Positions 8,697 through 17,794 are shown, counted from the stretch's first letter. The stretch: DNA of 46,595 nucleotides from an uncultured Chloracidobacterium sp. (GCA_937941715.1 CALDGX010000161.1:1-46595); one strand, 5' to 3'. Notes: generated by a model from the letters alone, not told the origin. Made by a program: numbers and translations.

Positions 8697-10388
8697 ATGT
8701 CGTTGATCCAATTTTCGATCGGGTTGAGGCCGTATGTCCTCAAGATCTTGTTGGCGGCGACGCCGGTGCTATTGGCGCTTGCGGCCGATGCCGCGGCGCA
8801 GTCGCCGACCCCGACCCCTGAACCGCTGCCGGTGCAGCCGAATCTGGCATTGCCGGCTTCGCCAATGCCGAGCAATGAGCGCATAGGCGTTAATTCGGCT
8901 GACACACTTTCGTTGACCTTGGAAAAGGCCATCGAAATGGCCCTCAAGAACAATAACGACATAGATTCCTCGAGAAATGATTCGCAGATCAACGATCTTC
9001 GGCTCGACGGTGCCCGCGGGGTCTATGATCCGCTGATCACTTCGGATAATTATTACGAACGGGCCTCGACGCCGACGGCATCGGCGATCGGCGGCGCCGT
9101 TAACGGTGCAGTCACGCAAACGAGAATGTTCAACTCGGCGGGCGTCAGCGGCTTTACGCCGACGGCGGGAGGTTCATACTCCGTGCTTTTTAATTCGTCG
9201 CGAACCACTACGAGTAATACCAATTCATTCCTGAATCCGCAGTTTCCGTCGTCGCTGACGTTCAATTACACGCAGCCGCTGTTGCGTGATCGACGATTTG
9301 ACGGCAACCGGCGTTCGATCGAGATCGCCAAGCGAAATCGTTCGATCAGCGATGCTCAGCTTCGCATCAAGGCAATGGACGTTATTTCGGGGGTTGAGTC
9401 AGCCTATTGGGACCTGACCTTCGCACTGCGGAACCTGCAGGTACAGACCGATACCCTTAAACAGGCAAAGGAACAGCTTGAGAGTAATAAGCGCCTGGTA
9501 GAAAAGGGGGTTTTGGCACCAATTGAGATCGTCGCGGCCAATGCTCAGATCTCGACATTCGAACAAACTGTATTTCTCGCTCAGGAATCGGTCACGCGGG
9601 CCGAAAACACCCTTAAGACACTCTTACTGCCGGATCGCTCATCGCCTGAGTGGGCCCGGCCTCTGACGCCGGTGACGCCGGTCTCGCTGAGATCCCCGAT
9701 CATGTCGCTTGACGCGGCGATCCAGACTGCAATGAAGAACCGGCCGGAGGTGGAGCAATGGGCTACCACCGAGGAGATCAACAAGATCGACGAGAGATAC
9801 TATCGAGATCAGAAGAAGCCGCAGATAGACCTCTACGGAATATACACGACATCAGGCCTTTCAGGTACTGAAACGCCGGCTGCATTCAATCCGACGACCG
9901 GCCTTAGCCGCGTTCCGGCTAATCTCGTCGGCGGATATTTTAACTCGCTCGGGAACCTTCTGCAGCAGGATTATCCGACCTTTCGAGTTGGAGTGTCGAT
10001 CTCGCTCCCATGGGGCAATCGAACGGCTAAGGCAAATCTCGGCCAGACCCGGGTTGAAACGGAACGGATCCGCAACCTGCGCACTCAGGCCGAGCAGCAG
10101 ATCGAGGCAGAGGTGCGAAACTCACTTCAAGCTCTGCGTTCGGCCGAGGCGAGGCTCGCATCGGCAACGGCGGCCAGAAGCGCGTCAGAGGAACTGTACG
10201 CGAGTGAACAGCGTCAATTCAGAAGCGGCACGACGACATTCTATCTGGTTTTACAGCGGCAGACCGACCTGCTTGGGGCCCGCAGCCGGGAACTGCAGGC
10301 GCAAACAGACCTCAACAAGGCGATCTCGGAATTCCAGCGGGCTATTGGCAACACCCTGTCGGTGAATAATGTGACTGTGTCAAAATAG
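8697..10388 (+). CDS. TolC-family outer membrane efflux protein
   Basis: 563 residues from ATG at 8697; an ATG at 8667, overlapping the pump gene by 26 bases, is also possible. GGAGG at 8677-8681 is rather far from 8697. A hydrophobic stretch ending in AADAAAQS is a signal peptide. The mature part begins with LTLEKAIEMALKNNNDIDSSR, the first TolC-type helical hairpin. A second, LDAAIQTAMKNRPEVEQWATT, starts near residue 335; this internal duplication is the family hallmark. Long Gln/Ala-rich coiled coils near the end build the periplasmic tunnel. A Pro/Thr-rich spacer (SPTPTPEPLPVQP) follows the signal peptide. It completes the tripartite pump and ends 3 bases from the convergent PAS-GGDEF-EAL gene. 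Confidence 0.93.
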   Translation: MSLIQFSIGLRPYVLKILLAATPVLLALAADAAAQSPTPTPEPLPVQPNLALPASPMPSNERIGVNSADTLSLTLEKAIEMALKNNNDIDSSRNDSQINDLRLDGARGVYDPLITSDNYYERASTPTASAIGGAVNGAVTQTRMFNSAGVSGFTPTAGGSYSVLFNSSRTTTSNTNSFLNPQFPSSLTFNYTQPLLRDRRFDGNRRSIEIAKRNRSISDAQLRIKAMDVISGVESAYWDLTFALRNLQVQTDTLKQAKEQLESNKRLVEKGVLAPIEIVAANAQISTFEQTVFLAQESVTRAENTLKTLLLPDRSSPEWARPLTPVTPVSLRSPIMSLDAAIQTAMKNRPEVEQWATTEEINKIDERYYRDQKKPQIDLYGIYTTSGLSGTETPAAFNPTTGLSRVPANLVGGYFNSLGNLLQQDYPTFRVGVSISLPWGNRTAKANLGQTRVETERIRNLRTQAEQQIEAEVRNSLQALRSAEARLASATAARSASEELYASEQRQFRSGTTTFYLVLQRQTDLLGARSRELQAQTDLNKAISEFQRAIGNTLSVNNVTVSK

Positions 10389-10390
10389 GC

Positions 10391-13300
10391 TTATTGGATC
10401 TCGGGCACCTCGATCGCCGGGCCCGGTGAGCGGAACTGCGGTTTATCGCCGAATCCGAACATATCAGGACCGTTGATCAGATATTGCTCGGCCGTTCTCA
10501 CATCGATCGGCCTCGAGAAATAGTAACCCTGGCCAAGGGTGCAGCCGAGAGAACGCAACTTCTCGAGCTGGCCCTCGGTCTCGATGCCTTCGGCAACAAC
10601 CTCAATATTCAGATTCTCACCCAACATCAGGATCGTTTTTACGATCGCTCCGCTCTTTTCGTCCTCGTCCATTATCTTGATGAACGACCGGTCGATCTTG
10701 AGCCTTTCGAACGGGAATTTTTGCAGGTAACTGAGACTCGAGTATCCGGTGCCGAAGTCATCGGTGGATAATTCGACACCGAGAGCGTCAAGATCGGAAA
10801 GCACCTTGAGCGACCTTTCGCTGTGCTCCATAACCGTACTTTCGGTCACCTCGAGTTTTAGCTGCCGGGGATCAAGGCCGGAATTTGCGAGTATTTCCCC
10901 AACCTGAGCAGTCAATGTCGGGTGCATCAGCTGTTTTGCCGAAAGATTGACGCTGACGGACAACGCCCTGCCAAATTTCTTCTGCCATTCGGCGATCTGG
11001 CGGCAGGCTTCCTCCATGATCCACTTTCCGATCGGAATGATCAGTCCGGTCTCCTCGGCGACGCCGACAAATTCATTTGGCGAGACAAGGCCGTGTTTTG
11101 GATGCCGCCAGCGTATCAACGCCTCAAATTCATATACGCAGCCGGTCGAAAGTTCGACGATCGGCTGATAAAGCACCTCAAATTCATTTCTTTCGACTGC
11201 GTGTCGCAGATCGGTCTCGACCTGGAGCAAGTTCATATTGCGAACGTGCATCTCGCGGTCGAATATCTCGTAACGAGCCTTACCGGCCTCTTTGGCGCGG
11301 TACATCGCAGCATCGGCGTCACGTAAGAATTCTTCGGGCTGACGCTGGCCGTTGTTTGAAATGATGATGCCTATACTGGCGGTCGTAAATACCTCGTAGT
11401 TGTCGATCCGGAACGGCTCGGAGATTTTCGCCTGCAGCCTCTCAGCAACCCGGGCGACCTCACCCGTGTCACCGCAACGGTTCAACAAGATTACAAATTC
11501 GTCGCCGCCCAGCCGCGCGACCACATCGCCCGGGCGTACGCCCTCCTTTAGACGTTCGGCTATGGCCACCAACAGCTGATCACCTACCGCGTGGCCGAGG
11601 CTGTCATTGATGACCTTGAACCGATCAAGATCCAGAAACAGTACGGCAAAACTGGCAAAGGCGTTGCCGTCGGCACGCTCGACCGCCTGCCGCAGATGAT
11701 TCATGAACTGAACCCGATTGGGCAGCTCGGTCAGCGTGTCATGGAGGGCATAATGCCGCAGCCGCTCTTCTGCGCGATTACGTTCGGTGATGTCGCGAAA
11801 GCAGCATACGCGGCCAACCGGTTTGTCTTCGACAAATTGGGGCTGAGAGTAGCGCTCGTAGGTCCGACCGTTAAGTAACTCCAAGATGTCAGTTTGGACA
11901 CCCAACGGATCAGCGAATAGCGATTCGCAGTTCGTTGCGAACAGTTCAGGATCAGCCATCTGCCCCGAGATGTGACGGACGAGTTCCTGAGCTTCCTTTT
12001 GTTCGATCAAGTTGTCAGGCACGTCCCACATTTGCCTGAATTTTGAATTGCAGGTGACGATCTTTCCGTCGGTGTCGACCACGACAATACCGTCAGCAGT
12101 AGATTCGAAAGTCGAAGCAAAGAGCGATACAGTGCTGACGAGCGATTCCTGCGCCTGGCGACGCTCGCTGATGTCGCGTCCGATCCCCTGAACGCCAACA
12201 GGCAGTCCGTCATTAACGATCAGGCGCGTACTCATTTCCAGCGGTACTCGGCGGCCGTCTTTGGCGATGATCTCGAGTTCATAGGTCGTCGGACGCTCGT
12301 CGACCATTTTTCGGGCGGTCATCGTTCGTGCTGACTCAAGAAATTCCGGTGCCACCACATTCGCGATGTTCATGGTTACCGCTTCCTCGCGGGTGTAACC
12401 GGTTATCATCTCGCCGGCCCGATTGAGCGATGTGATATTGCCGTCGAGGTCGTGAGTGTAAATTAGGTCGTTGGCGTTCTCAAACAGGTCACGGTAGCGC
12501 TCTTCGTTCTTTCGGCTGATCTCCTCAGTACGCTTTCGCTCCGTGATATCACGGGCGACACCCTGGATCGCAACGGCCTCGCCGTTCTTTCGAATGACCG
12601 AACTGTTGACCTCGAGGATTATGCGGGTGCCGTCCTTCTTGAAACAGGCGACTTCGTACACGGTCTGATCAGTGCTGCCGGCGATCTTCTTAGCAAGATT
12701 TCGCTTCATCACAGCGAGGTCGTCCGGGGCGGTGACTGAGGCCATATTGAGTGACAGAGCTTCTTCCCTCGTGTAGCCGAAGATCCGCGATGCCGCGCCG
12801 TTTATCGAAATGTAATTTCCTTCGAGATCGTGGACGTAAATAATGTCGTTCGCGTTTTCAAACAACTGGCGGTAACGCGCCTCACTTTCCGTAAGAGCGA
12901 TATCGGCTCGCCGCCTTTCCGTAATGTCCTGCCACATCACCAGACCGGCGAAGATGTTGTCATTTTCGTCGCGGACAGGGATGATGTAGATCTGGTAACT
13001 GGCATCGTTGTGGTCGACGTCCATTACGATCTTCTCACCCGCGAGAGCCCTTCGATAAAGGTCCTCCCATTCGTTCAGATCGTCGCCGTCGTAAACCTCT
13101 CTGAGCGTTTTGCCCTCGAAACGGCTGGCATCGTATTCCTGATGTTTTAACTGGTCACCGTCGGCAAGCGAATACCGAAGGTCGCGGTCGAACAGCAGCA
13201 CCGCCGTCTTTGGAATGTGCTTCGCAAGGGTTCGGTACAAACGCTCACGTTTCTGCAGTTCGAGAACAGCCAGCTTTCGCTCAGTTACATCGAGTATCAC

Positions 13301-13732
13301 GCCCTGCCAGCAGATCGGGACGCCGTCGGCGTTTTTGATAAAGCAGCTTCGGTCGCGAACCCAGAATATCGAGCCGTCTTTGCCGACAATACGGTATTCG
13401 TAATCGATACCTTCACCGGCGGTCATTGCATTTTTAGTGCCGTTAAGTATCCGCTCGCGATCGTCGGGATGTATCACCTTGGCCCAGATATTACCGTCGC
13501 TCATCCAATCTTCGTATGGATAGCCGAACTTTTCGACCGTTTTGCTAATGTAGATCGGCGAATATGGCGACACGGGCTCGACCGCGTAGAACATCACCGG
13601 CAGATTTTCGATAAATCCGCGAAATGTGCTGTCGTCAACTGCCGGTCTGTCACCGGTGTGAGCGGTGATCGGTCGATCGGGCGTCTTTGACGCAAATGGT
13701 CTATCCGTGTTTGTCCGGTTCCGGCTGGACAT
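10391..13732 (-). CDS. Five-PAS GGDEF-EAL cyclic-di-GMP signalling protein
   Basis: 1113 residues from ATG at 13732; a GTG at 13822 would add 30 residues and neither has a Shine-Dalgarno. There are five PAS/PAC units at roughly 37-150, 160-285, 290-410, 415-535 and 540-655, most ending in DITERxR-type PAC tails. The GGDEF domain is intact (motif near 741) and is preceded five residues upstream by RPGD, the RxxD inhibitory site for c-di-GMP. The EAL domain is also intact (EALIRWRHP near 870, DDFGTGYSSL, KIDRSF). By family knowledge it could both make and break c-di-GMP, with PAS domains sensing signal. No membrane segment is seen, so it is probably cytoplasmic. PAS3 and PAS4 are close copies of each other. 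Confidence 0.93.
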   Translation of the reverse strand: MSSRNRTNTDRPFASKTPDRPITAHTGDRPAVDDSTFRGFIENLPVMFYAVEPVSPYSPIYISKTVEKFGYPYEDWMSDGNIWAKVIHPDDRERILNGTKNAMTAGEGIDYEYRIVGKDGSIFWVRDRSCFIKNADGVPICWQGVILDVTERKLAVLELQKRERLYRTLAKHIPKTAVLLFDRDLRYSLADGDQLKHQEYDASRFEGKTLREVYDGDDLNEWEDLYRRALAGEKIVMDVDHNDASYQIYIIPVRDENDNIFAGLVMWQDITERRRADIALTESEARYRQLFENANDIIYVHDLEGNYISINGAASRIFGYTREEALSLNMASVTAPDDLAVMKRNLAKKIAGSTDQTVYEVACFKKDGTRIILEVNSSVIRKNGEAVAIQGVARDITERKRTEEISRKNEERYRDLFENANDLIYTHDLDGNITSLNRAGEMITGYTREEAVTMNIANVVAPEFLESARTMTARKMVDERPTTYELEIIAKDGRRVPLEMSTRLIVNDGLPVGVQGIGRDISERRQAQESLVSTVSLFASTFESTADGIVVVDTDGKIVTCNSKFRQMWDVPDNLIEQKEAQELVRHISGQMADPELFATNCESLFADPLGVQTDILELLNGRTYERYSQPQFVEDKPVGRVCCFRDITERNRAEERLRHYALHDTLTELPNRVQFMNHLRQAVERADGNAFASFAVLFLDLDRFKVINDSLGHAVGDQLLVAIAERLKEGVRPGDVVARLGGDEFVILLNRCGDTGEVARVAERLQAKISEPFRIDNYEVFTTASIGIIISNNGQRQPEEFLRDADAAMYRAKEAGKARYEIFDREMHVRNMNLLQVETDLRHAVERNEFEVLYQPIVELSTGCVYEFEALIRWRHPKHGLVSPNEFVGVAEETGLIIPIGKWIMEEACRQIAEWQKKFGRALSVSVNLSAKQLMHPTLTAQVGEILANSGLDPRQLKLEVTESTVMEHSERSLKVLSDLDALGVELSTDDFGTGYSSLSYLQKFPFERLKIDRSFIKIMDEDEKSGAIVKTILMLGENLNIEVVAEGIETEGQLEKLRSLGCTLGQGYYFSRPIDVRTAEQYLINGPDMFGFGDKPQFRSPGPAIEVPEIQ

Positions 13733-13936
13733 ATTTAAGTGACGTGAAAAAAGTGGTTCAGCGATGAGACGCGCAGTAAGCGTTTGAAGAGGAATTTGCG
13801 AGGCCGGTGACGGATCAGACACCCAAACAGGCCAACGCCATCTAAGATGTTAACACGACAATGACACGTTTGACCACAACTTTTTTACAATGTTTAACAG
13901 AAAAACTGAGATCTGTGATCCTTGCACGAAAGCGCG

Positions 13937-13966
13937 TTGTTAAATTCATGACAAAAGCAGTAGAAT
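13937..13966 (+). promoter_or_regulatory. Candidate promoter for the M19 dipeptidase gene
   Basis: TTGTTA (13937-13942), an 18-base spacer and TAGAAT (13961-13966), 38 bases before the ATG at 14004. The surrounding 13850-14000 stretch is noticeably AT-richer than the genes on both sides. Confidence 0.4.
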
Positions 13967-14003
13967 TGCGCCAAATATACTGCCTTCGACCGACCTAAAA
14001 ATT

Positions 14004-15275
14004 ATGAAAAAAATTATCTCCGCCGCTCTGTTTCTTTCGCTGACCGCGGCCACATTCGCTCAGACGATGCCAAAGGACGCCGACCCCAAATTGTGGGCCC
14101 GTGCTGTCAAACTGCACAAGAGCTCGATTGTCATCGACGGGCACAATGATATTACTTCGCCGATGGTCGATGAGGATTTTGACCTTTCATCAAACTCGAT
14201 CGGAAAATTTCATAAGGACGGCGACCCGTTTCACACCGACCTGGCACGATTTAAGGCCGGCGGCATAACGGGCGAGTTTTTCTCGATCTATGTATCCGGC
14301 TCGACGCTGAAGTCCGGCGGAGCAATGCGACGTGCAATGGATCTGATCGATGCTACCTACCGCGAGGCTGAGCGGCATCCGGCACAATTGACGATGTGCA
14401 CGACAGCAGCTGAGATCCGAGCCGCTAAAAAGCAGGGGAAAATATGTGCATTGATGGGAATCGAAGGCGGCTACGCTATAGAAAATTCCCTTTACGCCCT
14501 GAGGGATTTCTATCGTCTTGGGATCAGGTACATGACCCTCACGCACAACGTGACGCACGACTGGGCGGACGCTCATCGTGATACGCCCAAGAATAACGGC
14601 CTGTCCGAGTTTGGAAAAGAGGTCGTACGCGAAATGAACCGCCTCGGGATCTTTGTCGACATTTCTCATGTCTCGGAAAAGGTCATGAACGATGTTCTTG
14701 ACATAACGACTGCGCCGGTTATCGCTTCGCACTCAAATGCCCGTGCGGTCAATGACCATACTCGGAATGTATCGGACGCGGTCCTTCGGAGGGTCGCCAA
14801 GAACGGCGGTGTGATAATGATCAACTTTTACCCGTCGTTCCTTGATGCCCGGACCAATAAAGAAGAAAACGAGCGATCCGCCCGACTCAAGCCGCAGATC
14901 GACTCACTCCGCGAAAAATATAAGGATAACCCCGATGCGTATTTCGATGCCGAGCGAAAACTATTTGCTGAGAATCCGATCTACGTTGCTCCGTATACGC
15001 GGATCGTGGACCATATCGATCACATCAAACAGGTCGCAGGGATCGATCATGTCGGTATCGGATCGGATTACGATGGTGTACCGTTCCTGCCGGCCGGTAT
15101 GAATGGTGTCGAGGATCTTGTGCTTGTCACCTATGAAATGCTCCGACGAGGATACTCGGACGCTGATGTTCGCAAGGTTCTGGGTGAAAACATGCTGCGG
15201 GCGATGTCGCAGATGGAAAAGGTCGCCGGAAAGCGTCAGATCAGCGGGCAGGGAAGCCTGAAAAAGATCAAATAG
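14004..15275 (+). CDS. Secreted membrane-dipeptidase family (M19) peptidase
   Basis: 423 residues with a signal peptide (MKKIISAALFLSLTAATFAQ, cut after AQ). The M19 metal site is clear: IDGHND gives the H-x-D pair at H47/D49. LTHNVTHDWAD, VDISHVSE, SHSNARAVNDHTRNVSD and VGIGSDYDGV match the conserved blocks of renal dipeptidase, a two-zinc TIM-barrel enzyme. The family cleaves dipeptides, including some with a D-residue or dehydropeptide bond. Export to the periplasm fits peptide scavenging, as do the DUF885 and M28 enzymes further along. It is monocistronic with its own candidate promoter. Confidence 0.92.
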   Translation: MKKIISAALFLSLTAATFAQTMPKDADPKLWARAVKLHKSSIVIDGHNDITSPMVDEDFDLSSNSIGKFHKDGDPFHTDLARFKAGGITGEFFSIYVSGSTLKSGGAMRRAMDLIDATYREAERHPAQLTMCTTAAEIRAAKKQGKICALMGIEGGYAIENSLYALRDFYRLGIRYMTLTHNVTHDWADAHRDTPKNNGLSEFGKEVVREMNRLGIFVDISHVSEKVMNDVLDITTAPVIASHSNARAVNDHTRNVSDAVLRRVAKNGGVIMINFYPSFLDARTNKEENERSARLKPQIDSLREKYKDNPDAYFDAERKLFAENPIYVAPYTRIVDHIDHIKQVAGIDHVGIGSDYDGVPFLPAGMNGVEDLVLVTYEMLRRGYSDADVRKVLGENMLRAMSQMEKVAGKRQISGQGSLKKIK

Positions 15276-15313
15276 CACAACCTACGGACAAGTAAATACC
15301 GGCGTTGCTGCGT

Positions 15314-15682
15314 TCATTTCCGGATCGTGATCGGTGACGCCGGTTTGCAGCACACAGAGACCAATCTGGCCCGGTCCGCCTGCATTTCGGGGTCGCTTTC
15401 CAACATTTTCATCGTCGCTGCAAAAATCTCCGCGGCGTGATCGTTGGCAGGTTGGTTGATCCGATAATGGGTCCATTTCCCTTCACGGCGGCCTGTGACC
15501 AGGGCCGCGCGCTTCAGATACGCCAAATGACGAGAGATCTTAGGGTTGTTGGTGCTCAGGGTTTCCGCAAAAAAGCAGACGCATACCTCGCCGTCGCGCA
15601 TCAGGTTAAGCAGCCGAAGCCGCGTTCGGTCGGCCAGAGCCGCAAAGAAAAGTGCCGGGTCAAATGATCGCTGTTTTGCCAT
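15314..15682 (-). CDS. arsR: ArsR-family arsenic-responsive repressor
   Basis: 122 residues, a winged-helix ArsR/SmtB repressor. FFAALADRTRLRLLNLMRDGEVCVCFFAETL is the signature region and holds C34-V-C36; E. coli ArsR has a third Cys just after (CVCDLC) that is missing here. NNPKISRHLAYLKRAALV is the DNA-reading helix. A vicinal Cys pair sits near the C-terminus (C111-C112), perhaps supplying the third As(III) ligand. Binding of As(III) releases such repressors from DNA. It is divergent from arsI with a 119-base gap carrying a palindrome at 15754-15775. A TATTAT element lies close to its start codon on the minus strand. Confidence 0.92.
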   Translation of the reverse strand: MAKQRSFDPALFFAALADRTRLRLLNLMRDGEVCVCFFAETLSTNNPKISRHLAYLKRAALVTGRREGKWTHYRINQPANDHAAEIFAATMKMLESDPEMQADRARLVSVCCKPASPITIRK

Positions 15683-15715
15683 CAGATCAAAATAATACCA
15701 TATAACGTTTATGGC

Positions 15716-15744
15716 TTGACATAATTAATCCTCGGGAGTAGGCT
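15716..15744 (+). promoter_or_regulatory. Candidate promoter of the arsI-acr3-arsC operon
   Basis: A perfect TTGACA (15716-15721), a 17-base spacer and a weak TAGGCT (15739-15744). The expected start falls at the palindrome at 15754-15775, so a bound repressor would block initiation. Confidence 0.45.
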
Positions 15745-15753
15745 CGAAAGTGA

Positions 15754-15775
15754 CAATTACGCATATGCATAATTG
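15754..15775. promoter_or_regulatory. Palindromic operator candidate for ArsR
   Basis: A 22-base near-perfect palindrome with core AATTACGCATATGCATAATT (15755-15774), flanked by C and G that also pair; only one position pair mismatches. It lies in the divergent arsR-arsI gap just downstream of the promoter. AT-rich imperfect palindromes are typical ArsR/SmtB sites. Assignment to this ArsR is inferred from position. Confidence 0.6.
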
Positions 15776-15801
15776 ATTATAGCTCACGGAGAAGAAATTA
15801 T

Positions 15802-16290
15802 ATGTCCGCAACATCCATAGGTACCCTAAAAGCCCATCTTGCACTGAACGTAAAGGACGTCGAAACGAGCATTGAGTTTTATAAAAAGATGCTCGGGATC
15901 GAGCCGAGCAAGGTTCGCACCGGTTATGCCAAGTTTGACGTGAACGACCCGCCGCTTAATTTGACACTCAACCAGGTGCCGTTCGCGGGCCGCGGGGCAC
16001 TGTCACATCTCGGTATTCAAGTCGCCTCGACAGATGACGTTCTGGCGATGAAGGCACTCTGGGAGTCACGCGGGTTGACGGCCCGTGATGAGATGCAAAC
16101 GACGTGCTGCTACGCCGTGCAGGACAAAACATGGGTGAGCGACCCGGACGGTAACGAATGGGAAGTCTTTGTCGTGCTCGAAGACAATCTTACGGAAGAG
16201 GTCCAAGCGGCGGCGGACAAGACGTGCTGCGTCACGACACCGGTCGCGATCGGCGGAACCAATACCGAATCAAAGGCTGCGTGTTGTTAG
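15802..16290 (+). CDS. arsI: ArsI/CadI-type VOC-fold protein (candidate C-As lyase)
   Basis: 162 residues, a glyoxalase/VOC-fold protein. HLALNVKDVETSIEFYKKMLG gives the first metal histidine (H12), ALSHLGIQV the second (H69), and GNEWEVF the glutamate (E121). TTCCYAVQDKTWVSDPDG holds the vicinal pair C102-C103, corresponding to the thiols that bind trivalent organoarsenicals in ArsI C-As lyases. Two more vicinal pairs are present (C142-C143, C161-C162) in a C-terminal tail. ArsI demethylates methylarsenite and related compounds using Fe(II) and O2; close relatives are annotated as cadmium-induced CadI. The arsR/acr3/arsC context favours arsenic. It is first in a tight operon, with acr3 14 bases downstream. 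Confidence 0.88.
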   Translation: MSATSIGTLKAHLALNVKDVETSIEFYKKMLGIEPSKVRTGYAKFDVNDPPLNLTLNQVPFAGRGALSHLGIQVASTDDVLAMKALWESRGLTARDEMQTTCCYAVQDKTWVSDPDGNEWEVFVVLEDNLTEEVQAAADKTCCVTTPVAIGGTNTESKAACC

Positions 16291-16304
16291 CCGGCAATTG
16301 AATT

Positions 16305-17375
16305 ATGACAATGTCAGCAGCTGAATGTAACCCGACGCGGCGTCTCTCATTTCTGGACAGATTCCTGACTTTGTGGATCTTTTTGGGAATGGGGTTGGGC
16401 GTCGCGATCGGCTTTTTCGATCCGGCGGTCGAAGGCGTGATAAATCGATTTAACGTCGGTACGACGAACATCCCGATCGCGGCCGGGCTGATACTGATGA
16501 TGTATCCGCCGCTGGCAAAGGTGCGTTACGAGGAACTCGGCAAGGTATTTCGCAACTGGCGGATATTGTCGCTTTCGCTCGTCCAAAACTGGGTCGTCGG
16601 GCCGCTGCTGATGTTCGGCCTTGCGATCATCTTTCTTCGCGGCCAGCCCGATTATATGGTCGGGCTGATCATGATCGGGCTCGCACGATGCATCGCGATG
16701 GTCATAGTCTGGAACGAACTCGCGGGCGGCGACAGCGAATACGCGGCGGGCCTGGTTGCATTTAACAGCGTGTTTCAGGTGCTGTTCTACAGTTTGTATG
16801 CCTGGATCTTCATTACGGTGCTGCCCACGATGTTCGGGTTGAACGGCGTCGCCGTGGATATAAGCATCAGTCAGATCGCCGAAAGCGTATTCGTTTATCT
16901 GGGAATACCGTTCATCGCGGGGATGGTGACCCGTTTTGTTTTGGTCAAGGCAAAAGGGAAAGAGTGGTATCACGAAAAGTTCATACCGCGTATCAGTCCT
17001 GTCACCCTGATCGCACTGTTGTTTACGATCGTGGTTATGTTTAGCCTGAAAGGCAACCTGATCGTTCAACTCCCGTTGGATGTCGTTAGGATCGCGATAC
17101 CTCTGCTGATCTACTTTGTGTTGATGTTCCTTGTCAGTTTTTACATGGGCCGAAAGGTCGGGGCCGATTATTCCAAGACAGCGACGCTCTCTTTCACTGC
17201 CGCAAGTAACAACTTCGAGTTGGCGATCGCGGTCGCGGTGGCAGTATTTGGGATCAATTCGGGGGCGGCATTTGCCGCCGTTATCGGGCCGTTGGTCGAA
17301 GTCCCGGTCCTGATCGGACTGGTAAACGTCGCCCTTTACTTTCAGAAGCGGTACTTTGCGGGATCGGTAGCTTAA
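16305..17375 (+). CDS. acr3: ACR3-family arsenite efflux permease
   Basis: 356 residues with about ten membrane helices, the size and topology of ACR3 (not ArsB). LSFLDRFLTLWIFLGMGLGV opens the first helix. The essential cysteine is at C129 in IGLARCIAMVIVWN and the conserved glutamate at E305 in SNNFELAIAVAVAVFG; the equivalent positions in studied ACR3 proteins are required for transport. It exports As(III), coupled to the proton gradient, across the inner membrane. It lies between arsI and arsC, separated from arsC by 2 bases, so arsenate reduced by ArsC can be expelled by this pump. A second Met two codons in is an alternative start. Confidence 0.95.
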   Translation: MTMSAAECNPTRRLSFLDRFLTLWIFLGMGLGVAIGFFDPAVEGVINRFNVGTTNIPIAAGLILMMYPPLAKVRYEELGKVFRNWRILSLSLVQNWVVGPLLMFGLAIIFLRGQPDYMVGLIMIGLARCIAMVIVWNELAGGDSEYAAGLVAFNSVFQVLFYSLYAWIFITVLPTMFGLNGVAVDISISQIAESVFVYLGIPFIAGMVTRFVLVKAKGKEWYHEKFIPRISPVTLIALLFTIVVMFSLKGNLIVQLPLDVVRIAIPLLIYFVLMFLVSFYMGRKVGADYSKTATLSFTAASNNFELAIAVAVAVFGINSGAAFAAVIGPLVEVPVLIGLVNVALYFQKRYFAGSVA

Positions 17376-17377
17376 CA

Positions 17378-17794
17378 ATGAAAAAACAAAAAGTATTGAT
17401 ACTCTGCACCGGGAACTCGGCACGCAGCCAGATGGCCGAGGGACTGTTGCGGCATATCGCGGGCGACCGGTTTGAGGTCGAAAGCGCAGGGACGATCGCG
17501 AGTTTTGTGCGGCCGCAGGCGATCGCCGCAATGGCCGAGATCGGAATAGACATATCTAATCAGCGTTCGAAATGCCTTGATGAGTTTCTGGACGTTCCTT
17601 TTGATCACGTCATAACCGTTTGCGACAACGCCAAAGAGAGTTGTCCGGTATTTCCCGGCCGGGCCGAACGAATTCACTGGAGTTTTGACGACCCGGCCGG
17701 AGCCGAAGGCGATGCCGAAGCCCAAATTGCCGTGTTCCGGCGTGTCCGCGACGAGATCAAGGTCCGTTTGAGCGAATTCGTGAGCCGTTCCTGA
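17378..17794 (+). CDS. arsC: Arsenate reductase, thioredoxin-coupled type
   Basis: 138 residues. The phosphatase-like loop C10-TGNSARS (CX5R) binds arsenate. C82 and C89 in VCDNAKESCP are the two other redox cysteines, at the same numbers as in the well-studied staphylococcal enzyme. HWSFDDPAGAEG supplies the DP general acid. The three-cysteine relay means electrons come from thioredoxin rather than glutaredoxin; a thioredoxin gene lies at 28570. It reduces As(V) to As(III) for export by ACR3. Last gene of the ars operon; no clear terminator follows. Confidence 0.95.
   Translation: MKKQKVLILCTGNSARSQMAEGLLRHIAGDRFEVESAGTIASFVRPQAIAAMAEIGIDISNQRSKCLDEFLDVPFDHVITVCDNAKESCPVFPGRAERIHWSFDDPAGAEGDAEAQIAVFRRVRDEIKVRLSEFVSRS

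Noticed and set aside
16347..17531. A 394-codon open frame antisense to acr3 and arsC
   Set aside because: The opposite strand encodes two clear proteins with all catalytic residues. The antisense product is an Asp/Arg/Gln-rich shadow typical of GC-biased codon use.
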